A stretch of DNA of 64,000 nt from Chryseobacterium sp. H1D6B. Lineage in GTDB: Bacteria; Bacteroidota; Bacteroidia; Flavobacteriales; Weeksellaceae. A program made the translations under genes and the position numbers. Location of the stretch: the NCBI RefSeq assembly GCF_029892445.1, contig NZ_JARXVJ010000001.1, forward strand, positions 3,348,001 to 3,412,000. Reading direction: 5' to 3'. Under the pieces are notes generated by a model. That model worked only from the letters and a program-made list of their open reading frames with translations. It did not search any database and had not been told where the DNA came from. Below, one piece after another: positions 1 through 8,208 of the stretch (positions are counted from its first letter, which is position 1; the number at the start of each line of letters is the position of its first letter).

Positions 1-1
1 C

Positions 2-811
2 CTTACGAAATGTGAACTGGATATATTCAAAAATAAAACAGCAGCTCTTGCTGATTTAATTATTCCTGAAAATGAACCTTTTGATCTGATTGAATTAGGA
101 GCCGGCGATGCAATGAAATCAACCTATCTGCTAAAATATCTTGTTGAAAAAAATATCGATTTCACGTATATGCCGATTGATATTTCTGGAAATATTCTTT
201 CAATTTTAAATGAAAAACTGAAAAGCCAGCTTCCAGCACTGGAAATTGTCAGTCTGAAAGGAGAATATTTTGAAATGCTCAAGAAAGCAGCTTCATTATC
301 TTCCAGAAGAAAGGTTATTTTATTCTTGGGAAGCAATATCGGGAATATGAATATCGAAGAAGCGGAACATTTTTGTTCTGATTTAAACAAGCATCTGAAT
401 TCGGGAGATATTGTATTAACAGGCTTTGACCTCAAGAAAAATCCGCATATTATTTTAAATGCTTATAACGATAAAGCGGGAATTACAGCAGCATTTAATC
501 TTAATCTTTTAACACGTATCAACAGGGAACTTGGAGGAGATTTTAACCTGAATCAGTTTGAGCATTACCAGACGTATGATCCTGTAAGCGGAGCCTGCAG
601 AAGCTATCTTGTAAGCCTTACAGATCAGAAAGTGACAGTTAAAAATGAGATCATTTCATTTGTCGAAAATGAATTGATCGATATGGAAATTTCACAAAAA
701 TTTTCTGATGAAAAAATAAGAGAACTCGGTGAAGGATCCGGGTTTAACATGATAGGAGAACTTAAAGATTCAAAAAAGTGGTTTGTAGATACTGCATGGC
801 AGGTAAAATAA
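2..811 (+). CDS. egtD: L-histidine N-alpha-methyltransferase EgtD (5'-partial)
   Basis: Trimethylates histidine to hercynine with S-adenosylmethionine, the first step of ergothioneine synthesis in the cytoplasm. The reading frame is open from base 2, so the true start lies before the window. The SAM-binding motif I (DLIELGAGDAMKS, about bases 80-118) lies upstream of the first in-window ATG at 113, which is therefore not the start. Later motifs of the family are visible, such as LFLGSNIGN and the C-terminal GFNMIGELKDS/WFVDTAWQ block. About 269 residues are present; the family is usually about 320. The gene lies 15 bp before egtB and heads the operon. Family assignment is firm; only the N-terminus is missing. 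Confidence 0.9.
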   Translation, partial: LTKCELDIFKNKTAALADLIIPENEPFDLIELGAGDAMKSTYLLKYLVEKNIDFTYMPIDISGNILSILNEKLKSQLPALEIVSLKGEYFEMLKKAASLSSRRKVILFLGSNIGNMNIEEAEHFCSDLNKHLNSGDIVLTGFDLKKNPHIILNAYNDKAGITAAFNLNLLTRINRELGGDFNLNQFEHYQTYDPVSGACRSYLVSLTDQKVTVKNEIISFVENELIDMEISQKFSDEKIRELGEGSGFNMIGELKDSKKWFVDTAWQVK

Positions 812-826
812 TTAAACTAAGAACAG

Positions 827-1999
827 ATGGAACCCAATACAATGACTACAGATCTAGTCAAAAAATATACAGACATCCGCAGGCATTCTGAAAAAATATG
901 TGAGCCTTTAGAAATAGAGGATTATGTGGTACAGCCTATCGTAGACGTAAGTCCGCCGAAATGGCACCTCGGCCATACGACTTGGTTTTTCGAAACTTTT
1001 ATATTGAGTCCCAATTTTCCGGGCTATGAAGTTTTTGATCCTCAATATAATTTTGTATTCAACAGTTATTATGAAACAATAGGAGCAAGGGTTATCCGTA
1101 CCGACCGCGGGAATCTAAGCCGGCCTTCTGTTTCTGATATTTACAGCTATCGAAAATATGTTGACGAAAAAATGAAAGCTTTTCTTCAAAGCGGATTGAT
1201 GACGGAAGCTATTGAACCTTTGTTGGAATTAGGGCTTAATCATGAACAGCAGCATCAGGAATTATTAATGACTGATATTAAATATATTTTAGGGCATAAT
1301 CCGCTTTTCCCGGCTTATACAAAGGAGAAAATTTCACAAAAAAGAAATATTGAAAATGCTGAAATGATCAGTTTCCAGGAAGGAGTTTATGAAATTGGAT
1401 TTAATGGAAAAGGTTTCTGCTTTGATAATGAATTGGGAAGACATAAAGTGTATCTCAATGATTTTGAAATTGCCGGCCGGCTGGTTACCAGTGGAGAATA
1501 TCTGCAGTTTATGAAAGAAGGAGGATATGAAGATTTTAAACACTGGCATGCCGAAGGCTGGGACTGGGTGAAGCAGAACAATGCAAAATCTCCCTTATAC
1601 TGGCATTTTATCAATGAAAAATGGATGCATTATACATTAAACGGGCTTGAGGAGCTAGATCTTGAGAATCCGGTCTGCCATATCAATTTCTATGAAGCAT
1701 CTGCTTTTGCATCTTGGAAGGGAATGCGTCTGCCGACTGAAGCTGAATGGGAAGCAGCATCAGCTCATTTCGATTGGGGAAACCGTTGGGAATGGACGAA
1801 TAGTGCCTATCTTCCTTATCCGGGATTTAAAAAAGAAGCAGGTGCAGTAGGAGAGTATAACGGAAAATTTATGGTGAATCAAATGGTTCTCCGCGGTGCA
1901 TCTGAAGCGACACCCCAGGGACACAGCAGAAATACTTACCGTAATTTTTTTCAGACAGGCCTTAAATGGCAGTTTACAGGAATCAGGCTTGCTAAATAA
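827..1999 (+). CDS. egtB: Ergothioneine biosynthesis protein EgtB-like (sulfoxide synthase)
   Basis: Non-haem iron enzyme that couples hercynine to a thiol (gamma-glutamylcysteine or cysteine) with oxygen. The N-terminal DinB-like part carries the iron ligands: HLGH at residues 47-50 and HEQQHQE at 139-145, an HxxxHxE motif. Residues from about 175 to 390 form the formylglycine-generating-enzyme-like domain, with the typical RLPTEAEWEAA block near 305-315 and the end ...FTGIRLAK. At 390 residues it has the usual length of the short bacterial form. It lies between egtD and the ABC transporter genes; the ATPase start is 8 bp downstream. No egtA, egtC or egtE is seen. Thiol donor specificity cannot be read from sequence. 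Confidence 0.9.
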   Translation: MEPNTMTTDLVKKYTDIRRHSEKICEPLEIEDYVVQPIVDVSPPKWHLGHTTWFFETFILSPNFPGYEVFDPQYNFVFNSYYETIGARVIRTDRGNLSRPSVSDIYSYRKYVDEKMKAFLQSGLMTEAIEPLLELGLNHEQQHQELLMTDIKYILGHNPLFPAYTKEKISQKRNIENAEMISFQEGVYEIGFNGKGFCFDNELGRHKVYLNDFEIAGRLVTSGEYLQFMKEGGYEDFKHWHAEGWDWVKQNNAKSPLYWHFINEKWMHYTLNGLEELDLENPVCHINFYEASAFASWKGMRLPTEAEWEAASAHFDWGNRWEWTNSAYLPYPGFKKEAGAVGEYNGKFMVNQMVLRGASEATPQGHSRNTYRNFFQTGLKWQFTGIRLAK

Positions 2000-2006
2000 T
2001 TTTTCA

Positions 2007-2927
2007 ATGATCACAGTAGAATCAGTTTCAAAGAATTTTAACGGAAAACCAGCAGTAGATGAAATTTCTTTTCAAGCTGATGATAAGGAAATTTTGGTGC
2101 TTCTGGGAACCAGCGGCTGCGGAAAAACAACAACCCTGAAAATGATCAACCGTCTTGTGGAAGCTGATTCTGGAAATATTTTAATTGACGGCCAAAATAT
2201 CCGTCATCAAAAAGTAGAGGAGCTGAGAATGGGAATTGGTTTTGTCATGCAGCATTCAGGATTATTTCCTCACTATACGGTTAAACAGAATATTGCCGTA
2301 GTTCCGGAACTGCTGAAATGGGACAAAAAAAAGACCATAAGCAGAACAGAAGAACTTTTACATAAACTTCACCTTTCCGAAGACGTACTTTCCCGTTTTC
2401 CAAATGAACTGAGCGGCGGCCAGCAGCAAAGGGTAGGGATCGCAAGAGCTTTGATTGCAGACACGCCGGTTTTATTAATGGATGAACCTTTTGGAGCATT
2501 AGACAATATTACAAAAGCGGACATCCATTCAGAATTCAAATCACTGGAAGAACTTAAGAATAAAACAATTGTTCTTGTTACCCATGATGTCCAGGAAGCT
2601 TTTGAATTAGGACACCGCATCTGCCTGATGGATAAAGGAAAAATAGTTCAGACAGGAACGCCAAAAGAGATGCTTTATCAGCCGAAAAACGATTTCATCA
2701 AAGAATTTTTTGCTGAAAACCGGTTGCTGCTTGAATATAAAACAGCTTCTTTAAAAGATCTAAAAATTTTTATCAATTCAGACGAATTATCTGATGAATT
2801 CAAATTTACAGACAGTACAAATGTTTGGAATGCATTACAAAAGTTGAGTACAGATCATAAAAATATGATGTATTACGAAAAGCTGATCAAGGCATTCAAT
2901 GACTATAGAAAATTACAAATCGTATGA
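2007..2927 (+). CDS. egtV: ABC transporter ATP-binding protein, EgtV/OpuCA-like
   Basis: ATPase of an osmoprotectant-type ABC importer. Walker A is GTSGCGKTT (residues 34-42), followed by the Q-loop region (FVMQHSGLFPHYTV), the signature LSGGQQQRVGIARAL, Walker B VLLMDEPFGALD and the H-loop VTHDV. The frame is open back to 1896, but that stretch overlaps egtB. The ATG at 2007, 8 bp after the egtB stop, gives a normal N-terminus (MITVESVSKNF). The C-terminal 65 residues do not look like the CBS pair of OpuCA. The stop overlaps the permease start by 4 bp (ATGA). Ergothioneine as substrate is inferred from the egtDB context; by family alone it could be a glycine betaine/choline ATPase. Confidence 0.85.
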   Translation: MITVESVSKNFNGKPAVDEISFQADDKEILVLLGTSGCGKTTTLKMINRLVEADSGNILIDGQNIRHQKVEELRMGIGFVMQHSGLFPHYTVKQNIAVVPELLKWDKKKTISRTEELLHKLHLSEDVLSRFPNELSGGQQQRVGIARALIADTPVLLMDEPFGALDNITKADIHSEFKSLEELKNKTIVLVTHDVQEAFELGHRICLMDKGKIVQTGTPKEMLYQPKNDFIKEFFAENRLLLEYKTASLKDLKIFINSDELSDEFKFTDSTNVWNALQKLSTDHKNMMYYEKLIKAFNDYRKLQIV

Positions 2928-4489
2928 CGCATCAGAGTCTCTGGCAGTTTATCATTGAACAGCATGAAAAATTACTGACTCAGGTTGTACAGCATCTTGG
3001 GCTTACCTTTTTGTCATTAATTTTGGCAGTAATTATCGGTGTACCCTTGGGAATACTGATTGCCCGAAAAAGAAAACTTTCCAGTCCGGTACTCGGCATT
3101 GCGGGGATTTTACAGACTATTCCAAGTATTGCCCTGCTGGGATTTATGATTCCTGCTTTCGGAATCGGGGCTGCACCTGCTATTGTGGCGTTGCTGATCT
3201 ACGCCCTTCTGCCGATCATCCGGAATACCTATACGGGAATTACAGAAGTGGATCCAGCCGTTATTGAAGCGGCAAAAGCAATGGGAATGAATAAAAAACA
3301 GCTGCTTTTTAAAGTCGAACTTCCCTTGGCTATGCCTGTCATTATTGCAGGAATAAGAACGGCTGCAGTTATTAATGTAGGAGTCGCAACATTAGCATCA
3401 TTTGTTGCAGCGGGCGGTTTGGGAGAATTTATCTTCGGCGGTATTTCATTAAATAACACCAATATGATTTTAGCGGGAGCTATTCCAGCAGCGCTTCTTG
3501 CGGTTTTATTAGATCAGATGATTGCGGTTTTACAAAAATCAGGCTATCAGTTATTAAAAAAATTAAAATATGGGATTCCTGCTGTCCTTATTATTGTTGG
3601 GGGAGCATTTTTATGGACTCATATTTCAGAAAATAAAATAAAAGCAGGGTTTACTCCGGAATTTATGGGAAGACAGGACGGTGATATCGGCCTGCGTTCT
3701 GTTTATGGTTTAAATGTACATCCTAAAGTGGTCAATGATGCGGTGATGTACAAAGCGGCTTATGAAAAGGAGCTGGATCTCATCAGCGGTTATTCTACAG
3801 ACGGGAGGATTAAAGCATTTGATTTATTTGTATTGAATGATGATAAAAAAATATTTCCGCCGTATTTTGCTACGCCGGTTATTAAGACCAAAACACTTGA
3901 AAAATTTCCCGGGCTTGAAGAAACATTAAATCTATTGGCCGGTAAATTTAATGATTCCATCATGACGGATCTGAATTATAAATCCGATTATCTCCATCAG
4001 ACACCCGAAAAAATAGCGAAAGATTTTTTAATAAAAACTCAACTGTACAAAAGCTCCCGGAACGGCAGTTCCGGAACTGTAAGAATCGGCTCAAAGATTT
4101 TTGGAGAGCAGTATATTCTTACGGAAATCTATAAAATTCTTATTGAAGGCTATACAGATTATAAAGTGGAAACAAAAACAGGTCTGGGAGGAACCAAAAT
4201 TTGTTTTGACGCTTTGATGAATGACTCTATAGATTTTTATCCAGAATATACAGGGACAGGTCTTCTAGTGCTTTTAAAACCTGATGAAAAAACGATTAAG
4301 GAAGTAAGTAAAAGTGCTGAAAAAACCTATGATTTTGTCAATGCAGCATTCAAAAAAGAATATGGAATTCAGTGGCTGAAGCCGCTTGGTTTTAATAATT
4401 CTTATGCCTTAATGATGCGTAAAAAACAATCCGAAGAGCTCAAGATAAAAAGCATATCAGATTTAAAGAATTATTTAGATTCAAAGTAG
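2924..4489 (+). CDS. egtU: ABC permease fused to a circularly permuted substrate-binding domain, EgtU-like
   Basis: Inner-membrane permease plus binding domain of the importer encoded with the preceding ATPase. Residues 20-210 are a BPD-type transmembrane domain with the EAA loop (EAAKAMG, from 115). A further membrane segment spans 216-232. The rest is an OpuAC/OpuBC-type binding domain, but its lobes are in reverse order. Residues 240-372 match the C-terminal lobe of ordinary family members (AYSTDGRIK-like GYSTDGRIKAFDL, then FFPPY-like IFPPY, then MTDLNY). Residues 386-521 match the N-terminal lobe (VRIGSKIFGEQ, YPEYTGTGLL, GFNNSYAL, SISDL) and end at the stop. The protein is 521 residues. 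Specificity for ergothioneine is inferred from the operon. Confidence 0.85.
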   Translation: MTHQSLWQFIIEQHEKLLTQVVQHLGLTFLSLILAVIIGVPLGILIARKRKLSSPVLGIAGILQTIPSIALLGFMIPAFGIGAAPAIVALLIYALLPIIRNTYTGITEVDPAVIEAAKAMGMNKKQLLFKVELPLAMPVIIAGIRTAAVINVGVATLASFVAAGGLGEFIFGGISLNNTNMILAGAIPAALLAVLLDQMIAVLQKSGYQLLKKLKYGIPAVLIIVGGAFLWTHISENKIKAGFTPEFMGRQDGDIGLRSVYGLNVHPKVVNDAVMYKAAYEKELDLISGYSTDGRIKAFDLFVLNDDKKIFPPYFATPVIKTKTLEKFPGLEETLNLLAGKFNDSIMTDLNYKSDYLHQTPEKIAKDFLIKTQLYKSSRNGSSGTVRIGSKIFGEQYILTEIYKILIEGYTDYKVETKTGLGGTKICFDALMNDSIDFYPEYTGTGLLVLLKPDEKTIKEVSKSAEKTYDFVNAAFKKEYGIQWLKPLGFNNSYALMMRKKQSEELKIKSISDLKNYLDSK

Positions 4490-4596
4490 CTGCAGGGTTT
4501 ACATTCAATTTTTATGTTTTGTTCTTACGCTGGTGGTCGTATATGTAATTATAATTGCGAATTCCTAGATCGTTTTGGGCTGTCATAAAGATAATG

Positions 4597-4626
4597 AAAG
4601 CGTTCTAATAGGATGCTTTTTTATTT
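4597..4626 (+). terminator. Intrinsic terminator of the egt operon
   Basis: A 9-bp stem with two G-T wobbles (AAAGCGTTC / GGATGCTTT) and a 5-nt loop is followed by TTTTATTT. It lies about 110 bp after the EgtU-like stop codon. Confidence 0.6.
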
Positions 4627-4699
4627 AAAAGCTTTTTAAACGTCATTGGAACACTCATTAAACTAATCTTTTTAATTATCTTAAGTGTTGAGTAAAAAA

Positions 4700-4810
4700 A
4701 TGAATGCTAAGGCCACTAACCTTTATAAAATGGATTCCAATGGCACAAATTATGAAATAAAACTTACTGACGATAAAACAAGTAAAACTACAAGTGGTTG
4801 TCCGGGTTAA
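4700..4810 (+). CDS. Possible very small protein (36 aa)
   Basis: A short frame from ATG 4700 to TAA 4810 encodes a lysine/threonine-rich peptide that ends TTSGCPG. It has no signal peptide and no recognised family. It lies 20 bp before the next gene and could be a leader or the 3' remnant of a decayed secreted-protein gene. The only support is acceptable codon use. The rest of 4490-4830 holds the terminator above and otherwise nothing I can identify. Confidence 0.2.
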   Translation: MNAKATNLYKMDSNGTNYEIKLTDDKTSKTTSGCPG

Positions 4811-4830
4811 ACTATTAAAAATTAATTTTA

Positions 4831-5394
4831 TTGAAAAATGTATTAAGTATTATCTGCTTTGTTATTTTTACAAGTTGCACAGCACAAACAGTTTCACTTG
4901 AAACAATGGCTCAATGTAATATGCAGGCTCAACAATGCCCGCCTGCAAATTATGTAAAAGATGTAAATAACCTGCTGGATAAATATGTAGGAACATGGAA
5001 AGGAACCCTCAACAGTAAAAATTATGAATTCAATTTTATAAAGAAAGAAAGTATTGGAGAAGCTCAAAAATGGGATATATTGATAGGAAGATTAAAAATA
5101 ACAAATGCAAGCGGTCAAATTGAATTTGATAATTTCAGTAAAACAGATTCAGAACTAGAGACTAAATTTAGAGGTTTCAATTTCCAAAAAGATTTAAAGG
5201 CTTACATGATGTACTTTTCAGGAGGTAAGTTAGGGTGTATTGATTATGGAAGTGTTTATTTAAGAATATTGCCTGCTACTCCAAATAACATGAGTATATT
5301 ATTTTTACCAGATAATGACATTGCGACTCAAGATTGTTCTAATTTTCAGTCTACTTTACCTACTAAAAAACTTGTTAATTTAACAAGACAATAG
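4831..5394 (+). CDS. Small secreted or lipoprotein of unknown function
   Basis: The 187-residue protein begins at a TTG (MKNVLSIICFVIF...). Its hydrophobic leader ends in FTSC-TAQ, which resembles a lipobox, so it is probably exported or lipid-anchored. The mature part has four cysteines, including MAQCNMQAQQCPP near the N-terminus. It also has a WKGTLNSKNYEFNF stretch that suggests a beta-rich lipocalin-like fold, but this is only an impression. No family was recognised. It stands alone and is followed by a good terminator. No ATG in this frame would preserve the leader, so the TTG start is the best choice. Confidence 0.6.
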   Translation: MKNVLSIICFVIFTSCTAQTVSLETMAQCNMQAQQCPPANYVKDVNNLLDKYVGTWKGTLNSKNYEFNFIKKESIGEAQKWDILIGRLKITNASGQIEFDNFSKTDSELETKFRGFNFQKDLKAYMMYFSGGKLGCIDYGSVYLRILPATPNNMSILFLPDNDIATQDCSNFQSTLPTKKLVNLTRQ

Positions 5395-5411
5395 AATCTG
5401 AAATACTATAA

Positions 5412-5440
5412 AAGCACCTGTTTATCAGGTGTTTTTATTT
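5412..5440 (+). terminator. Intrinsic terminator
   Basis: A stem CACCTG / CAGGTG with a 5-nt loop is followed by TTTTTATTTTT. It lies 20 bp after the 4831-5394 gene. Confidence 0.75.
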
Positions 5441-5483
5441 TTCAAGCTTAAATTTATTTATTTTCTTTTAAAAGATTTTTGAC

Positions 5484-5708
5484 TTAGAAAGTTATAATCC
5501 TTCGTACTGGCCTTACGAAATATTTGATAAAATCATTATCGCCCATTTCTTCCATATTTTCAAAAATACTTACAATCTCAATATAGATCATAATATAAAG
5601 CATTGTATCTCCAAAAATCCAGCTGAATTGCTCCCCGAACTTTACTTTGCTGGAATAAATAATGTTCAGTATGACCATCGTAATGATAATGCTTCCTCCA
5701 TACTGCAT
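5484..5708 (-). pseudogene. Small membrane ORF, holin-like remnant (uncertain)
   Basis: A 74-residue minus-strand frame has hydrophobic stretches (IIITMVILNIIY and MLYIMIYIEIVSIF) followed by ENMEEMG and a basic tail. The segment order resembles the C-terminal half of phage-holin-family proteins, where a membrane helix is followed by an S-I-x-E-N motif. The frame has no upstream half and directly abuts a TonB-receptor fragment on the other strand. It is therefore more likely debris than a working gene. The assignment is weak. Confidence 0.25.
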
Positions 5709-5724
5709 AAATTTAGTAAATGTT

Positions 5725-5904
5725 TTACGGAAACCCGCTCAGATTAATGATGCGCTTCAGACGATCACAGAAGGGAATGCTGGATTAAAGCCTACGTATG
5801 CTGATAGTTTCGATCTGATGTTTGAAAAATATTTTTCCAATCTTGGTATCATTTCAATCGGAAGTCTCTATAATGAGCTATTCATTAATTGCTGTAAAGT
5901 ATGA
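5725..5904 (+). pseudogene. TonB-dependent receptor fragment
   Basis: The plus-strand frame reads PAQINDALQTITEGNAGLKPTYADSFDL and continues MFEKYFSNLGIISIGSLYNELF. This is the pattern found late in the beta-barrel of FecA-type TonB-dependent receptors (EGNxxLKPTYAxNFDLMxEYYFxxxGxxSxGxFYK). Only about 55 residues remain. There is no plug domain, no upstream barrel and no C-terminal strand. It is a decayed leftover of an outer-membrane receptor gene. The rest of 5905-6106 shows nothing recognisable. Confidence 0.5.
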
Positions 5905-6106
5905 ATTATTCGTAATTCTGTTGCGGCGAATTTACAAAATACATCTTCTTTATTTCACTAAAAAATTGGGTTATTACTTTAAACCTTTCAAAAAAGGTTA
6001 AAATGAAAAATAAATTTGAAATAACATTATGTAAATTTTATCAGAAATAATTTTTGTTTTTAGCTTAGGCTTTAAATTTCAATATTTATCTTAATTCTAT
6101 ATTCAA

Positions 6107-6146
6107 TAAAAAAGCCTGCATTTTTTCTGGAAATGCAGGCTTTTTA
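6107..6146. terminator. Bidirectional intrinsic terminator
   Basis: A 13-bp perfect stem (AAAGCCTGCATTT / AAATGCAGGCTTT) is flanked by A-runs on the left and T-runs on the right. It ends the minus-strand gene at 6163. Confidence 0.8.
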
Positions 6147-6162
6147 AGAAAAAGAAATACTT

Positions 6163-7086
6163 TTAATTAGCAATTTTATAACCATAAAGAGAACTTACCA
6201 CTACCTGGTAAATACTTCCGCTGGCCACTGCTGCTGCGGAAGCCATACTTACAGTTTCTCCGGCATTTAAATAGGCGATACATGAAACATTTGCACCTAC
6301 CAGTGTACCTGGACTTGGCTGATAGGACTGTACAAGTATATTATTAGGATTGGTGCTGAAATTCTTTACAAGGTATAATACCGTCCATGCAAAAGCAGGA
6401 ACTCCGGCAACGGCACCATTGTCAAACTGGGTAGATCCGTAAAACATATAATATCCGCTTGTGGCAGCAGTAAATCTTCCATTTGCAGTATTGAGTACGT
6501 TGCCGGTATTAAGTACGGTTCCTTGGGGATAATTGATTTCCGATACAACATATGAACCCGTAGTAGCTGGAAGAGACTGTCTGGTGGTAGAGCTCACGGT
6601 AGAAAAAGGATAAGTAGATATCGCTGCCGGGAGGCTGTTAGAGCTTGAGAGCAGAATAAGTTCCCATGTTGTATCCGTAATTGTTCCCTTACTTATAAAA
6701 AATGCATAATAACCTGGAGGTACACTTACAGAAGACACGCCTGCACCGCTTTGATTATCAATCAGCTCAGTTCCATTAGCCGCTATAGTAAGAACTGCTG
6801 TTCCTGTATTTTTAAAATGATAGGTACGTCCTAGAAAGTTACCGGTTCCATTGATTGCAGCCGGTAAAGTTAAAGTGCCGTTAGCGCTGCCGTTATAAGC
6901 TGTATAATAATCACTGGCGTCAATAGCACTGCTTGCGGCCACTGTTTTATAGGTTGCGGCAAAAGAACCGTTGACGGTGAGTCTGCTTCCCGGGCTGACA
7001 GTATTAATACCTACATTGGCTGTCTGGGAATAGCATAAGGTACTGTTTAAAGCGGAGAGGATTAGAAAAAATGTTATTTTTCTCAT
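6163..7086 (-). CDS. Secreted GIN-type protein of unknown function (paralogue 1)
   Basis: The 307-residue protein has a clear signal peptide (MRKITFFLILSALNSTLCYSQ). The mature start NVGINTVSPGSRLTVNGS is the N-terminal pattern of many flavobacterial cell-surface or secreted proteins. A Thr/Ser/Ala/Gly-rich beta-type body follows. The central block (YYTAYNGSANGTLTLPAAINGTGNF) is shared with the next gene, so the two arose by duplication. The C-terminal part (FSTVSSTTRQSLPATTGSY...) may form a C1q/TNF-like jelly roll, which is common after GIN N-termini, but I cannot confirm this. No T9SS sorting domain is visible. It lies 18 bp after its paralogue and is probably co-transcribed. Confidence 0.7.
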   Translation of the reverse strand: MRKITFFLILSALNSTLCYSQTANVGINTVSPGSRLTVNGSFAATYKTVAASSAIDASDYYTAYNGSANGTLTLPAAINGTGNFLGRTYHFKNTGTAVLTIAANGTELIDNQSGAGVSSVSVPPGYYAFFISKGTITDTTWELILLSSSNSLPAAISTYPFSTVSSTTRQSLPATTGSYVVSEINYPQGTVLNTGNVLNTANGRFTAATSGYYMFYGSTQFDNGAVAGVPAFAWTVLYLVKNFSTNPNNILVQSYQPSPGTLVGANVSCIAYLNAGETVSMASAAAVASGSIYQVVVSSLYGYKIAN

Positions 7087-7104
7087 ATAAAATATGTATT
7101 ACTT

Positions 7105-8208
7105 TTAGTTTTGAAACTTTACAAAATCTAAATAAAAAACGGGATTTCCCGCATTAAAACTAACAGGAACCACACCATTAGTTTTACCGGCTAATACAGT
7201 GTAATTTCCTGGTGCTGCAAAATACAGCACTCGATTTTGATCTCGGGGAAACATAAAAGCAGCGGTATTAGATCCGCAGTAACTTCTCCAGACATCTCCG
7301 ATCCCGTTGATATAAAAAAAGTAGTCATTACAGTCAGAATTAATTGAAATGCCGCTCCGGATAAAATACCATCCTTTTGCAGGAATTGTAAGTGAAATTC
7401 CTGTAACCAGACCGCCGCCGCTTGTAGGGGCTGTGAAGGGATTGACGAGAGTACCGGTGTAAGAAGTCCAGTTGTTTGCAAATGCTGTCGTAACTGTAGA
7501 AGACCATGTAGCAAGCCCGTTTGGATCACTGGTCAGGACATATCCTAACTGCTGTGTTCCGTCCTTGATCTGCAGGGCACCGTTTGCGGTTCCGTTATCA
7601 ATTACGATTCTGGCATTTGAAGCTCCGGCAGGGACGGAATTGGTACCTATTAAAACTTTTCCGGTTCCATTGATACTCAGATTGTTTCCTGCTGTTGCAA
7701 TATTAGTAGATTGGGAAAGAGTCCCGCCCAGTTTTATATCATTTCCATTAACTGAAAGACCGTTACTTGCCGTGGCTGGAGCATTGTTTGTTAATTCCCA
7801 GGATGAAACAGCTCCCGAAAGACCTGTACTGATAAACTGCATGCTTTGGCCGGCAGAAAGATTTATACTGGAATTTCCGTTGATTGTTTCTGGTGCTGCC
7901 GGGTTGACAGTTATTGTAAAATTTGTATTATTCTTGACAGTATATATACGTCCTTTGAAGTTCCCGATTCCATTTATTGCAGGCGGAAGATTAAAGACAG
8001 CATTAGAAGCACCATTATATGATACATAGAAATCTGCCGCAGATAAATTATATAATGCAGCATTTACCGCAGTATATTTCGCGGCTAAAGAACCGTTAAT
8101 ATCCATTGTAGAGCCTGGATTTTCAGTGTTGATCCCTGTCTGGGCAAAGACGGCAAAAGAATGTAATACTCCAGCCGCACACCATAATTTTGTAAAATTT
8201 TTAAACAT
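7105..8208 (-). CDS. Secreted GIN-type protein of unknown function (paralogue 2)
   Basis: The 367-residue protein has a signal peptide ending near VFAQTG. The mature N-terminus GINTENPGSTMDINGSLAAKY is followed by a block homologous to the neighbouring paralogue (FYVSYNGASNAVFNLPPAING). Compared with that paralogue it has an extra central segment that starts LSVNGNDIKLGGTLSQ. It contains the LQIKDGTQQLGYVLTSDPNGLATW type of sequence seen in flavobacterial tail-fibre-like surface proteins. The C-terminal 120 residues look like a beta-sandwich. The function is unknown; surface display or adhesion is a guess. It is the first gene of a probable two-gene minus-strand unit. Confidence 0.7.
   Translation of the reverse strand: MFKNFTKLWCAAGVLHSFAVFAQTGINTENPGSTMDINGSLAAKYTAVNAALYNLSAADFYVSYNGASNAVFNLPPAINGIGNFKGRIYTVKNNTNFTITVNPAAPETINGNSSINLSAGQSMQFISTGLSGAVSSWELTNNAPATASNGLSVNGNDIKLGGTLSQSTNIATAGNNLSINGTGKVLIGTNSVPAGASNARIVIDNGTANGALQIKDGTQQLGYVLTSDPNGLATWSSTVTTAFANNWTSYTGTLVNPFTAPTSGGGLVTGISLTIPAKGWYFIRSGISINSDCNDYFFYINGIGDVWRSYCGSNTAAFMFPRDQNRVLYFAAPGNYTVLAGKTNGVVPVSFNAGNPVFYLDFVKFQN

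Noticed and set aside
1896..2006. N-terminal extension of the EgtV-like ATPase
   Set aside because: It overlaps egtB in another frame, and the ATPase family begins at the ATG at 2007.
7472..8029. 185-codon plus-strand ORF opposite the GIN-type gene
   Set aside because: It is an antisense shadow of the well-supported secreted protein on the minus strand.
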